This document shows positions 44,513 to 53,819 of a stretch of 64,000 bases of DNA, piece after piece. The stretch spans positions 89,170-153,169 of the forward strand of contig NZ_JACSKA010000005.1 in the NCBI RefSeq assembly GCF_018617385.1, read 5' to 3'. The first letter of the stretch is position 1, and every line of letters starts with the position of its first letter. Under the pieces are notes generated by a model. The model saw only the letters and a program-made list of their open reading frames with translations, was not told the origin of the DNA and made no database searches. The DNA is from Exiguobacterium sp018617385. GTDB lineage: Bacteria; Bacillota; Bacilli; Exiguobacteriales; Exiguobacteriaceae. Made by a program: the position numbers and the translations under genes.

Positions 44513-47161
44513 TCATCGAACGGTGAACGTCTTCGTTACGCTTCGACCTTTCGGTGTCACGAGACGAAGCGTGAGCTGCGTCCCTTTTCGTTGCGGTGAA
44601 AAACTGAGAATCGTCGAAGTCGTTTTTACTTCTTTCTCTGCGAGAACGGTCGTCCCACGCATCAGCGTGAGTGTACCGTAAGCCACGTTTGACGTCGCAC
44701 GCAATGTCTTCGACGCACTTGAAGGAATGGTCGATGACAATGTTGGAGCCGGTCCGACCGTCACGGTCTTTTTCTGAATGTGACGATACGTCCCTTGCTG
44801 ACTCGTCAACGTCACGACACTTCCAACCGGTTGTCGACTGAATCGTAGCGTCACACGGCCTGTACTGCTTGCCGTTCCGCTGGCGATTGTCTTCGTACCG
44901 CTCTTTAGTGTCACCGTACTGTTCGGTAGTACATACCCGACCCATAACGACTTTTCGTCGTTGATGGATAGCGTGGACAGCGAGGTCTTCGGCAATTCCA
45001 CTGTGACTTCACGGGATTTTGACCCGACAGAGGCACGGACACGAATCGTGTCACCCGGTTTCGCCGGGATGGTGTACCGTGTCGTTGATAACCGTTTTGG
45101 TGAAACGGCCACACCATTTACGTAAAAACGAACCGGGGCCACACTTGTCTTTTTAATCGAGAGTGTCGCCTGTGTCTTCGTCATCATGACGTCCGTGACA
45201 CTCAAAACAGGTGTGAACGCGCGAACCGTCTTCGTCAATTCGTAAGTGGCATCGCGATACGTGCGTTTGACACGAATCACATCGCCTTCGCGTAATGGCG
45301 TATCGAACGTATAAGGCATCGAACTCGTCTTTGTCACAAGGATGTCATTCCGATAAACTTCATATGCTTCATTTGTGCTAGACGTTACATCAATCGATTT
45401 ATCGTACATCAATGGTGTCCGCGTCCAAGTGAAGGTAGGTGCATCATACGTCGCCTTCACTTCCGCAAGACGGAACTGTGAGGCAGGTGCCTCCTGTAAC
45501 TTATAGTATATTTTTGTCCCAACACCAAACCACATGTGAGAAAACGATTTGATTTGGAGCATCCCATCCTCATTTACTTGCTCACTCCAGGCTTCATAAC
45601 CGCGTTCGCTACGGGCAACGATGTCGACGGTAGCCTGTGGCGTAGTCTGTAATGTCACACCTGATTTTACAGAGTTCGTTACAAGCGTGATGTCGTTCGG
45701 TGAAGTATCTTCACTTTCTTTTACCGTCACCAATTCAATTGGATCGGCATATACACTTGATGGGCTTCCGATTTTTACGGTCACACGCGATCCTGGTGCG
45801 AACCAGCGCGTCGGTTGCCAAGTGAAGCGTCCCGTTTCGTCTGACTGAACCGTTTTCGACTGATAGTTGACCAAAGAATCTAGTGAGTCGGTGTACTGAG
45901 AGGTGCTTTTCGTCACACTGACGAATACTGGGGTGTTCGGTGCCGTTGTTCCTGTGATGGGCCCTAAAACACCTGTTGGCGGATCGAGTGTGAGCGGAAC
46001 ATAGTTAGATGCGACAAAGTCTTCTGTTCGTTCTAACCCGTTCCATCCAAATTCAAAAGAATATCCGCCATTCGTGTTCATCGTCAACTTACCTTGTTCC
46101 CAAACAAACGGTTTCTTCTCAGAGTATCGATACGTTGCCGACAATTCTGTCCCACTGACAGGAATGGATGTTCCATCAATCAGTTTAGCGGTTCCGTTCA
46201 CTTGATAGGATTGGTTCACTTCATATCGTGTCGTCGTTTTCGGTACATCGATCAACAGTTGTCGTGGCGCTTTCCAAAATGACTCCGGCGTATACCCTGC
46301 CGTCACATCATGGGATAGCACATACCAATTTCCTCTTAGATTGACAAACGTGTCATCCACCGATGATTCTTTCCATTCTCCAGTGGCAACATTGTAACTC
46401 ACGTAATACGTATCAAACACTTTCCGCATCGTGAAGTAGTAAATCCCGTCTTTCCACAGGAGATTCGTGACAGATTCCGCCTCTTTTTCAATCCAACGTT
46501 TCGTGGTCAAATCAAAAATTCGGAGATGTGAGTCGGTGGACATCTTGACCACTAATTGATTCGCTTCTTCGATATATTGGGCAGATCGTACCTTGTCCGT
46601 ATATGTTCCAAGCGTTTCAAGCGTTTCTCCCGTGATGGCTCGTTTCGTGATTTCACCGTTTGCGAAGACTAGGACCGTGCCGTCAGCAAGAAGGTTGTAC
46701 GATTCGTATATACTTTCCGTATTAAACGTTCCGAGAATCTCACCTGTCAATGAAGTGACAGAATACGTCGTATGTCCTTTCCAAAGAATCATTTCTAAAT
46801 CCTGATTGACAGCATGAAGATAATCGAGACCACTACTCGAATCGTTCGGGAATGACGTCATCGCATCGGTAATCGGATCCCAAATGAGGACCTCGCCATA
46901 TGCATCTAAAATGACGCGACCGTCTCCGAGTCCAACGATATTATGTTCAACCGACACGCGGACGGGAAGTGTATACACTTCTCCTGTGCGCATATGCACA
47001 ATCGTCTCTGGGTCGCCCGACCGCCATACATATTCACTGTTTGATACAACACTTCCCGTTGGCAGAACATCCGGTTTTGCCGCTCCTTCTGCAAAGGCAT
47101 CCATTTTTGGTCCAATCAACAACATGAGTACGACGAGCGTACTCCATAACCACTTGTTCAT
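44513..47161 (-). CDS. Large secreted protein: propeller-like N-terminus plus Ig-like repeats
   Basis: 882 residues from ATG 47161 (GAGGA upstream; an ATG four codons earlier lacks a site). Signal peptide MNKWLWSTLVVLMLLI ending near DAFA. Residues ~40-290 contain repeated short blade-like units (GRVILDAYGEVLIWDP, GTVLVFANGEITKRAITGE, LRIFDLTTKRWIEKE) resembling a beta-propeller. The remainder is a run of beta-rich modules, each with a GT.I.YK.. or GS.VTV strand pattern (FAPGSRVTVKIGS, REGDVIRVKRTY, KPGDTIRVRASV, PVGSVVTLTSQQG), typical of bacterial Ig-like domains. No catalytic motif or sortase signal. Likely a surface or secreted adhesion or scaffold protein. Confidence 0.7.
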   Translation of the reverse strand: MNKWLWSTLVVLMLLIGPKMDAFAEGAAKPDVLPTGSVVSNSEYVWRSGDPETIVHMRTGEVYTLPVRVSVEHNIVGLGDGRVILDAYGEVLIWDPITDAMTSFPNDSSSGLDYLHAVNQDLEMILWKGHTTYSVTSLTGEILGTFNTESIYESYNLLADGTVLVFANGEITKRAITGETLETLGTYTDKVRSAQYIEEANQLVVKMSTDSHLRIFDLTTKRWIEKEAESVTNLLWKDGIYYFTMRKVFDTYYVSYNVATGEWKESSVDDTFVNLRGNWYVLSHDVTAGYTPESFWKAPRQLLIDVPKTTTRYEVNQSYQVNGTAKLIDGTSIPVSGTELSATYRYSEKKPFVWEQGKLTMNTNGGYSFEFGWNGLERTEDFVASNYVPLTLDPPTGVLGPITGTTAPNTPVFVSVTKSTSQYTDSLDSLVNYQSKTVQSDETGRFTWQPTRWFAPGSRVTVKIGSPSSVYADPIELVTVKESEDTSPNDITLVTNSVKSGVTLQTTPQATVDIVARSERGYEAWSEQVNEDGMLQIKSFSHMWFGVGTKIYYKLQEAPASQFRLAEVKATYDAPTFTWTRTPLMYDKSIDVTSSTNEAYEVYRNDILVTKTSSMPYTFDTPLREGDVIRVKRTYRDATYELTKTVRAFTPVLSVTDVMMTKTQATLSIKKTSVAPVRFYVNGVAVSPKRLSTTRYTIPAKPGDTIRVRASVGSKSREVTVELPKTSLSTLSINDEKSLWVGYVLPNSTVTLKSGTKTIASGTASSTGRVTLRFSRQPVGSVVTLTSQQGTYRHIQKKTVTVGPAPTLSSTIPSSASKTLRATSNVAYGTLTLMRGTTVLAEKEVKTTSTILSFSPQRKGTQLTLRLVTPKGRSVTKTFTVR

Positions 47162-47271
47162 CTGCTTCCTCATTTCTGTTTATGTATACATAAGTTTTCA
47201 AAAAACATCCATTTTTGTTGAATCCCTTCTAATTTTAAGATGTTTTCTCAAAAATGCATAGCCCTAATATT

Positions 47272-47306
47272 CAAAAAAGCACCGCGTCATAATTTGACGC
47301 AGTGCT
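47272..47306 (-). terminator. Terminator of the rex-tatA-tatC operon
   Basis: On the minus strand AGCACTGCGTCA pairs with TGACGCGGTGCT, followed by a run of T residues. Confidence 0.9.
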
Positions 47307-48094
47307 CACTTTTCATTCATCTGTTTCATTAAATCCATCTGTTCTTGCACCATCGCCTCTTTTTCCCGGCGCAGCACCCCTTTGTAGGTGATGCGTGAAA
47401 TCGATAAACTGATTTCATATAGGAAGAAGAGTGGCAGCGACACCATGAGGTGCGACGTCAAATCCGGCGGTGTGATGAATGCCGCAATCACGAATAGGGC
47501 GAAGTACGCGTACTTTCGAATCTTGGATAAGAAGTACGGGGTCACGACACCGATTCGGGTCAAGAACATCATGACGACCGGCAGTTGGAACAATAGACCG
47601 AACGGAATTGTCAGCTGCAACAAGAACGTGAAGTAATTGTTGGCCCCGATGATTTGTTCGAGTCCGAGGTCTTGCCCGAGGTCCGTCGAGATGTCGAGGA
47701 CAAGCGGGAACAACCAGTAGTAAGCGAACGCAAGGCCGATCAAGAACAGTCCGAAGATGATGGGGATATAGGCAAGCGTGCCTTTCCGCTCATTCGGATG
47801 CAGACCGGGTGCGACAAACGCCCACACTTGATACAGTAGAAATGGGCTCGCCGCAATCAGGCCGATGATGAGCGCCAAGTTCAAGTAAATCATGAGCGGG
47901 TCCGCGACCCCAAAGGCGTTCAGTTCGAGCCCGCGTTCGACGAGGTCTTTTTGCAAATACGCGAGTACATATTTGACACTCGGCAAAGCCATCAAAAAGA
48001 AGGCAAAGACGACAAATGCAGATAGCATCAGTCGTCTCCGCAGCTCTGTCAAGTGATCGGTGAGTTCCCGCTCTTGATCAGGTTGATGATTCAT
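47306..48094 (-). CDS. tatC: Twin-arginine translocase subunit TatC
   Basis: 262 residues with six membrane helices. Diagnostic segments: ELTDHLTELRRRLMLSAFVV at the N-terminus (signal-recognition face), FAFYYWLFPLVL-like helix, and PPDLTSHLMVSLPLFFLYE before the last helices. TatC binds the RR signal of folded exported proteins. It follows tatA by three bases in the rex-tatA-tatC operon, the arrangement also found near groESL in Bacillus (tatAy-tatCy). Confidence 0.95.
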   Translation of the reverse strand: MNHQPDQERELTDHLTELRRRLMLSAFVVFAFFLMALPSVKYVLAYLQKDLVERGLELNAFGVADPLMIYLNLALIIGLIAASPFLLYQVWAFVAPGLHPNERKGTLAYIPIIFGLFLIGLAFAYYWLFPLVLDISTDLGQDLGLEQIIGANNYFTFLLQLTIPFGLLFQLPVVMMFLTRIGVVTPYFLSKIRKYAYFALFVIAAFITPPDLTSHLMVSLPLFFLYEISLSISRITYKGVLRREKEAMVQEQMDLMKQMNEK

Positions 48095-48097
48095 GGC

Positions 48098-48316
48098 TTA
48101 CTGCTCTTTCTTTTCGATAGCTTTCTTGTCGTTCTCGTCGTGCTCGTTCATCATGCCGTTCGTTGCATTTTTGAACTCACGAAGCGTTTGTCCGGCCGCG
48201 CGACCAAACTCCGGCAATTTCTTCGGTCCGAAGATGATGAGCGCGATGATGGCGATGATGAATAGACTCGCCCCACCCGGAATCCCGACGACGAGTGATG
48301 ATGCTAGTAATTCCAT
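48098..48316 (-). CDS. tatA: Twin-arginine translocase subunit TatA
   Basis: 72 residues: N-terminal helix GGASLFIIAIIALIIFG, hinge FGPKKLPEFGRAAGQ, then an amphipathic helix and a charged tail. TatA oligomerises to make the pore for TatC-bound cargo. Its start touches the rex stop codon (one-base overlap). Confidence 0.95.
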   Translation of the reverse strand: MELLASSLVVGIPGGASLFIIAIIALIIFGPKKLPEFGRAAGQTLREFKNATNGMMNEHDENDKKAIEKKEQ

Positions 48317-48972
48317 TATTGATGGACCCCCTCAGCGGTTGGATAGTGTTGCATAAAGTAAATGAGTGACTGCAGCTCAATCGACAAATCGATATGATGG
48401 ACGCGAACCGTATCCGGTACAGTGAGTCGTGCCGGTGTGAAGTTCAAGATGCCCTTGATGCCGAAACGGACCAAGTCGTCTGCGACGGACTGCGCATAAG
48501 CAGAAGGTACCGTCAAAATGGCGACGTCGATCTTGTTTTGCTTCATGATTTGTTCCATCTCATCGACGTGATGAATTGGGACGCCTGACATCGTCGTGCC
48601 GACTTTTGTCTCGTCTGCGTCGAACCCGACGACGATATGTGTGTTATTGTTTTTAAGGAAGTTATAGTTGACGAATGCTGTCCCAAGGTGACCGACCCCG
48701 ACCAAGGCGACATTCGTAATCTCGTCCTGATTCAGTGTCTTTCGGAAAAAGTCTAACAGATACTGCACGTTATAGCCATATCCCTTTTTACCGAGCGCAC
48801 CGAAGTACGAGAAATCACGGCGAATCGTAGCCGAATCGACCTTGACCGCCTCACTCAGTTCTGCTGAAGAAACACGTTGTTTCCCTGACGCGTGCAGGCT
48901 TTGAATAAATCGATAGTATAGTGGCAACCGTTTGGCTGTCGCTTGTGGAATCTTTGGTTCGTTTTGACTCAA
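48316..48972 (-). CDS. rex: Redox-sensing transcriptional repressor Rex
   Basis: 218 residues. N-terminal winged helix (VSSAELSEAVKVDSATIRRD, then FSYFG), Rossmann NADH-binding motif NVALVGVGHLGTAFVNYNF near 84-102, and a C-terminal swapped helix. Rex releases DNA when NADH rises and controls NADH-oxidising and fermentation genes. In this window the nox-type gene and an iron-dependent alcohol dehydrogenase are plausible targets; a matching palindrome is seen only at nox. Confidence 0.96.
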   Translation of the reverse strand: MSQNEPKIPQATAKRLPLYYRFIQSLHASGKQRVSSAELSEAVKVDSATIRRDFSYFGALGKKGYGYNVQYLLDFFRKTLNQDEITNVALVGVGHLGTAFVNYNFLKNNNTHIVVGFDADETKVGTTMSGVPIHHVDEMEQIMKQNKIDVAILTVPSAYAQSVADDLVRFGIKGILNFTPARLTVPDTVRVHHIDLSIELQSLIYFMQHYPTAEGVHQ

Positions 48973-49122
48973 CGGAAAGAGCCTCCTTTTTACGACACGT
49001 TACAAACGAATCTGAATTTCATACACCTTGATTGTAAACGAATTCACATGACCACTCAACGAATATACCTAAAATCGCTGAAAAATACAGTATACTAAAT
49101 AGAGAGAAAGGGGTTTTTTCAC

Positions 49123-51024
49123 TTGATCCTACTGCAAGTCAACAACTTATCCAAATCCTTCGGCGTCGAGCCGATTTTAGAAAACGTCAAACTCGAAATC
49201 CAGGAAGGCGAACGCGTCGCTCTCGTCGGTCGTAACGGGGCCGGTAAGTCGACGCTTTTGAAGGTCATCGCCGGTGAATATAACTATGACTCTGGGGACA
49301 TCATGAAGCCAAAAGACGTCACGATCGGCTATCTCGCGCAAGACTCAGGGTTAGAATCCGACGAGACAATTTGGAACGAGATGCTCACCGTCTTCACAGA
49401 CTTGATCGAGCAAGAGAAGACGCTCCGTCGCATGGAGGCTGACATGGGCTCAGAACGAATCCTAAACGACGCCGCTGCCTACGAACGTCTCCTCTCCTCT
49501 TATGATGAAGAGCAACATACGTTCAAAGAGCGTGGCGGTTACCAATATGAAGCGACGATCCGTTCGGTCCTCCACGGGATGCGCTTCTATCCGGACGACT
49601 TCGAGCGTCGCATCGACACGCTCTCCGGGGGACAACGGACGCGTCTCGCCTTGGCGAAAATGCTCCTTCAAAGTCCCGACCTGCTCATCTTGGACGAGCC
49701 GACGAACCATTTGGACATCGAGACGCTCGCCTGGCTTGAGAAGTACTTGAGCGGCTATAAAGGCGCCGTCCTCATCGTCTCCCACGACCGCTACTTCCTC
49801 GACCGCGTCGTCTCGGTCGTCTATGAGTTGTCACGTCATCGGAGCCGTCGCTTCGTCGGGAACTATACGAAGTATCTCGAACAGAAGGCGGCCCTCTACG
49901 AACAAGAGAAGAAGCAGTTCGAGTCACAGCAAGAAGAGATTGCCAAGATGCAGGACTTCATTCAGCGAAACATCGCCCGGGCGACGACGACGAAACGGGC
50001 ACAAAGCGTGCGGAAACGTCTGGAGAAAGTCGACCGCCTCGAGGCTCCAGATGGCGACGAGCGCAGCGCCGTCCTCTCCTTCTCCATCAAACGTCAGAGC
50101 GGGAACGATGTATTGAGCGCGAGTGACCTCGCCATCGGGTACGAGGAAGCGATTGCTCAAAATCTCCGTTTCCAACTGCAACGCGGTGAGTCCGTCGCGC
50201 TCGTCGGTCCGAACGGGGTCGGGAAGTCGACCCTCCTCAAAGTGTTGACGAAACAACAAGCCGCCCTCACCGGCGAGATCCGTTACGGGACGGGGGTCGA
50301 AATCGGCTACTACGACCAGGAGCAACAAAACTTGTCTGACGCGAACCGTGTCATCGACGAGATTTGGAACGACTGGCCGCTCATGCGCGAGCAAGAAGTG
50401 CGGAGTCTGCTCGGACAGTTCCTCTTCAGTGGCGATGACGTCATGAAGCGTGTCCATGAACTATCCGGTGGCGAACGGGCACGACTCACCTTGGCCAAGC
50501 TGAAGCTCGAGCAACCGAACCTGCTGATCCTAGACGAGCCGACGAACCACTTGGACCTCGACTCGAAGATGATCTTAGAGAATGCCCTTCTCGACTATCC
50601 GGGCACGATTCTCTTCGTCTCGCATGACCGCTACTTCATCGACCGTCTCGCGACGCGTGTGCTAGAGATTACACCGAACGGCATCGACGAGTATCTCGGA
50701 GACTATTCGTACTACGTCGAGAAGAAAGAAGAACTCGAGGAACTGGCGCGACTCGCCCGTGAGGAGACGAAGCAGGTCGTCGTGAAAAAGCAGCGCGCCG
50801 ACAAAGAGCAGCAACGGGAAGAGCGCCGCATCAAACAGCGCATCGAAGAGATTGAGCAAGCGATTGAGCAACATGAGAATCGTCTTGATGAAATCGAACA
50901 GTTGCTTTGTGAGCCGGACGTCTTCAACGACTTCGCCCGTGCCCAGGAGTTATCGACCGAATCGGACGCAGCGAAAGAATCGATTACCGCACTTTATGCG
51001 GAATGGGAGGAACTCCATACATGA
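49123..51024 (+). CDS. ydiF: ABC-F family ATPase (YdiF-like)
   Basis: 633 residues from a TTG start with AAAGGGG upstream. Two ABC modules without membrane segments: Walker A GRNGAGKST near 36 and GPNGVGKST near 364, signatures LSGGQRTRLALAK and LSGGERARLTLAK, Walker B ILDEPTNHLD twice, then a C-terminal coiled coil (KEELEELARLAREETKQ, QRIEEIEQAIEQHENRLDEI). ABC-F proteins act on the ribosome. It is divergent from rex as in the B. subtilis ydi cluster. Not recognisable as a known resistance factor. Confidence 0.92.
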   Translation: MILLQVNNLSKSFGVEPILENVKLEIQEGERVALVGRNGAGKSTLLKVIAGEYNYDSGDIMKPKDVTIGYLAQDSGLESDETIWNEMLTVFTDLIEQEKTLRRMEADMGSERILNDAAAYERLLSSYDEEQHTFKERGGYQYEATIRSVLHGMRFYPDDFERRIDTLSGGQRTRLALAKMLLQSPDLLILDEPTNHLDIETLAWLEKYLSGYKGAVLIVSHDRYFLDRVVSVVYELSRHRSRRFVGNYTKYLEQKAALYEQEKKQFESQQEEIAKMQDFIQRNIARATTTKRAQSVRKRLEKVDRLEAPDGDERSAVLSFSIKRQSGNDVLSASDLAIGYEEAIAQNLRFQLQRGESVALVGPNGVGKSTLLKVLTKQQAALTGEIRYGTGVEIGYYDQEQQNLSDANRVIDEIWNDWPLMREQEVRSLLGQFLFSGDDVMKRVHELSGGERARLTLAKLKLEQPNLLILDEPTNHLDLDSKMILENALLDYPGTILFVSHDRYFIDRLATRVLEITPNGIDEYLGDYSYYVEKKEELEELARLAREETKQVVVKKQRADKEQQREERRIKQRIEEIEQAIEQHENRLDEIEQLLCEPDVFNDFARAQELSTESDAAKESITALYAEWEELHT

Positions 51025-51428
51025 TGCGTACCCGTGCCATGCGAATCGAGTTCATTCAAGCGTTCCTCACGGGACTCGCCTACATCGTGCCGACCGGGAC
51101 CGAGTTCGTGTCTGAACTCATCCGCGGGGAGCCGACCATCGTCCCGTCTATTCTCTTTTTCTTCCTGCCGGTCGTCATCGGCTTCATCATTCAGACGTGG
51201 CCAGGAATACTACTCAGTCTCTTTAGTGGACTGCTCATGAGCACGCTCTTCATCCGAATCGTCGTCTGGCCGGTCGATGTGACCGTTCACACGTTCTATG
51301 CGCCTGGATCGGTGTGGGCCCACTTCTATGAAGAGACACTCTTCATGTGGATCCTCGCCCTTCTCGTGTTCATCGTGAGCCGCGTCAATACGTGGCATCG
51401 GGAGAATTATCGACAACCAAAAGCGTGA
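51021..51428 (+). CDS. Four-helix membrane protein of unknown function
   Basis: 135 residues from the ATG overlapping the ABC-F stop (ATGA), GGGAGG upstream. Hydrophobic helices at about 9-25, 36-65, 68-80 and 108-124. The coupling means it is produced along with the ABC-F protein. No motif recognised. Confidence 0.65.
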   Translation: MMRTRAMRIEFIQAFLTGLAYIVPTGTEFVSELIRGEPTIVPSILFFFLPVVIGFIIQTWPGILLSLFSGLLMSTLFIRIVVWPVDVTVHTFYAPGSVWAHFYEETLFMWILALLVFIVSRVNTWHRENYRQPKA

Positions 51429-51431
51429 ACA

Positions 51432-51462
51432 GTCCGTCCTCTTTTTGAAGGGGACGGCTTTT
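51432..51462 (+). terminator. Terminator after ABC-F unit
   Basis: CCGTCC (51434-51439) pairs with GGACGG (51452-51457), followed by CTTTTT. Confidence 0.75.
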
Positions 51463-51582
51463 TCATTTATGTATAAATTTATTTATAGATAAGGTGTTTT
51501 TTCTTAATTTGTTTTTCGTTAAAGTGCGCGTTATTCTAGTCACGTACCGAAACAACGGATGATTTCTTAGGAGGAATGACAG

Positions 51583-52245
51583 ATGAGTAAACATGTATTA
51601 ATGGTCGTGACGAACGCAAAAGAAATGAAGGACGGTCACACGACTGGACTTTGGTTGTCCGAGTTCGGTGAGGCATACGTCGAGTTCAAACAACAAGGAT
51701 ATGACATCACGGTCGCTAGCCCGAACGGTGGTCAATCTCCAATCGACGCACGCAGTTTAGAAGGAGAAGTACCGGCTGACATTCAAGCGACGGCTCCCCT
51801 TCTCGAAGACACAATCGATTTGAAGACGATCACAAACTTCGATCAGTTTGATGCCATCTTCATGCCAGGTGGTCACGGAACGATGTTCGACCTTCCACAA
51901 AGCGAAGCGTTGAATGTTGCGATCCGTTCACTATTTGAAGCAGGTAAAACGGTTGCTGCCGTCTGCCACGGTCCAGCTGGTCTAGTCGGCGCGACATTGT
52001 CTGACGGTACACCACTCGTGAACGGTAAAACGATCGCGACGTTCACGGACGAAGAAGAACGTGCGACAGGTCTTGATATCTACATGCCGTTCATGCTTGA
52101 AACGCGTCTTCGTGAACTCGGTGCGAACATCGTGCTCGCAGACAACTTCACAGAAAACGTTCAAGTCGATGGGAACTTGGTAACAGGCCAAAATCCACAA
52201 TCGACCGTTGCTGTCGCAAAAGCCGTCATCAACACATTAAACTAA
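51583..52245 (+). CDS. DJ-1/PfpI-family protein (Hsp31-like)
   Basis: 220 residues with an AGGAGG site. The nucleophile elbow AAVCHGPAGLVGA near 124-136 carries the family cysteine, with FMPGGHGTMFDLP before it. The N-terminal KDGHTTGLWLSEFGEAYVEF segment is characteristic of the Hsp31/YhbO-type branch: glyoxalase III, deglycase or chaperone activities are reported for relatives. Single gene with its own strong terminator. Confidence 0.9.
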   Translation: MSKHVLMVVTNAKEMKDGHTTGLWLSEFGEAYVEFKQQGYDITVASPNGGQSPIDARSLEGEVPADIQATAPLLEDTIDLKTITNFDQFDAIFMPGGHGTMFDLPQSEALNVAIRSLFEAGKTVAAVCHGPAGLVGATLSDGTPLVNGKTIATFTDEEERATGLDIYMPFMLETRLRELGANIVLADNFTENVQVDGNLVTGQNPQSTVAVAKAVINTLN

Positions 52246-52282
52246 TCGATTCTTTCTCGTTGCCAATCGATGAAAGAGAACG

Positions 52283-52313
52283 ACCCGCCTGTTCTCGAAC
52301 AGGCGGGTTTTAT
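52283..52313 (+). terminator. Terminator of the DJ-1/PfpI gene
   Basis: ACCCGCCTGTTC (52283-52294) pairs with GAACAGGCGGGT (52297-52308), followed by TTTT. Confidence 0.9.
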
Positions 52314-52331
52314 AGATGAGGAGGAATGAAG

Positions 52332-52625
52332 ATGATGACCATCTTAGCTCAGATTCAAGCGAAGCCCGGTCTCGGGTCCACACTTGAGACACATTTACGT
52401 CAAGTCGTCACCCCATCACGCGCCGAGTCAGGTTGCGTCTTCTATACGTTACATCGTGTTGAAGGCAACCCGGACGCGTTCGTCTTTTACGAACAGTGGG
52501 CCGACAAGGCGGCACTCGATACGCATATCGCCTCACCCCACTATCAAACGTATCGCCAAGAAGCAGAGCCGCTTCTCGCTAGTCGCAACGTTCAATTTTT
52601 AGAAGAAATCAAGGAGGTTGACTAA
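52332..52625 (+). CDS. Antibiotic-biosynthesis-monooxygenase-fold (ABM, YgiN-like) protein
   Basis: 97 residues from ATG 52332, seven bases after AGGAGG. Dimeric alpha/beta ferredoxin-like fold: MTILAQIQAKPGLGSTLETH, SRAESGCVFYTLHR, FVFYEQWADKAALDTHIASP. Relatives include quinol monooxygenases and heme-degrading IsdG types; the asparagine/tryptophan/histidine set of IsdG is not evident. It lies three bases before the alcohol dehydrogenase gene, in the same operon. Confidence 0.85.
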   Translation: MMTILAQIQAKPGLGSTLETHLRQVVTPSRAESGCVFYTLHRVEGNPDAFVFYEQWADKAALDTHIASPHYQTYRQEAEPLLASRNVQFLEEIKEVD

Positions 52626-52628
52626 CCT

Positions 52629-53792
52629 ATGGAACGTTTTCAATATCATAACCCGACCAAACTCTTATTCGGAAAAGGACAACTAGAATCACTCCGTACC
52701 GAAATTCCACAATACGGGGACCGCGTCCTTCTCTTATACGGTGGAGGGAGCATCAAAGCGAACGGTCTTTATGAAGAAGTAACCGCTCTGTTAGCCGATA
52801 TGCAAGTAGCCGTCGTCGAACTTTCTGGCGTCGAACCTAACCCGCGTCTGACGACAGTTCAAACAGGAATCGATTTAGTGCATGAACACCAAATCGATCT
52901 CATCCTAGCTGTCGGAGGAGGGAGCGTCATCGACTGTGCGAAAGGAATCGCAGCCGGTGCCAAATATGACGGGAATCCATGGGACATCGTGACGCGACAA
53001 GTCCCCGTCACAGATGCGTTACCGATCGGGACCGTTTTGACATTGGCGGCAACGGGATCGGAAATGAACGGTGGGGCCGTCATCACGAATTGGGAGGCGC
53101 AAGATAAGCGCTCGTTCGGATCGCCCCTCACTTACCCGAAATTCAGCGTACTCGACCCGACGTATACGTTGAGTGTACCGGCGAACCAGACCGTCTACGG
53201 AATCGTCGATATCATGTCGCACGTCTTCGAACAATACTTCCACGCTTCAGAGAACGCCCTGCTCCAAGAGCGGTTCGGTGAATCGATTTTACGCACCATG
53301 ATGGAGACGGCTCCACGTCTCGTTCAAAACTTGAATGATTTTGACGCACGGGAAACGATGCTCTTGAACGGAACGTTTGCCTTGAACGGGACATTATCGA
53401 TGGGCGTGAAGACGGACTGGGCGACTCATATGATCGAACATGCGGTCTCTGCCGTCTACGATATCCCCCACAGTGGCGGACTTGCGATTCTCTTCCCGGA
53501 ATGGCTCCGCTATGTCGGGAAGACACGTCCCGAGCGCATCATTCAACTCGGTGAACGCGTCTTTGGCATTGACGTGAACGACAAATCGGATGACGTGCTC
53601 GTCGAGGAGACCGTTCAGGCGTTACAAGACTTCTGGACATCGATCGGCGCACCGTCACGTCTCAGCGATTATGAGATTGACGCCACACACCTCGAATTGA
53701 TGGCAGAACGGGCGATGGTCGCTGAACAGATCGGCCAGTACGTCCCACTCCGTCAACAAGACGTAGCAACAATCTTAAAAAACGCATTATAA
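52629..53792 (+). CDS. Iron-containing alcohol dehydrogenase (butanol-dehydrogenase type)
   Basis: 387 residues. FGKGQLESLR, GGGS in LLYGGGSIKANGLY, nucleotide-binding GGGSVIDCAKGIAAG near 97-111, and metal ligands in GIVDIMSHVFEQYF (D, H) and ATHMIEHAVSAVYDIPHSGG (two H). Matches YugJ/YugK/BdhA NAD(P)H-dependent alcohol or aldehyde reductases. Cotranscribed with the ABM protein. Reduction of aldehydes formed under stress or fermentation is likely. Confidence 0.92.
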   Translation: MERFQYHNPTKLLFGKGQLESLRTEIPQYGDRVLLLYGGGSIKANGLYEEVTALLADMQVAVVELSGVEPNPRLTTVQTGIDLVHEHQIDLILAVGGGSVIDCAKGIAAGAKYDGNPWDIVTRQVPVTDALPIGTVLTLAATGSEMNGGAVITNWEAQDKRSFGSPLTYPKFSVLDPTYTLSVPANQTVYGIVDIMSHVFEQYFHASENALLQERFGESILRTMMETAPRLVQNLNDFDARETMLLNGTFALNGTLSMGVKTDWATHMIEHAVSAVYDIPHSGGLAILFPEWLRYVGKTRPERIIQLGERVFGIDVNDKSDDVLVEETVQALQDFWTSIGAPSRLSDYEIDATHLELMAERAMVAEQIGQYVPLRQQDVATILKNAL

Positions 53793-53793
53793 A

Positions 53794-53819
53794 AAGTAGG
53801 GCCCACGTGGGTCCTACTT
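53794..53819. terminator. Terminator between alcohol dehydrogenase and LysR genes
   Basis: AAGTAGGGCCC (53794-53804) pairs with GGGTCCTACTT (53809-53819) with one G-T pair; bidirectional. Confidence 0.82.
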
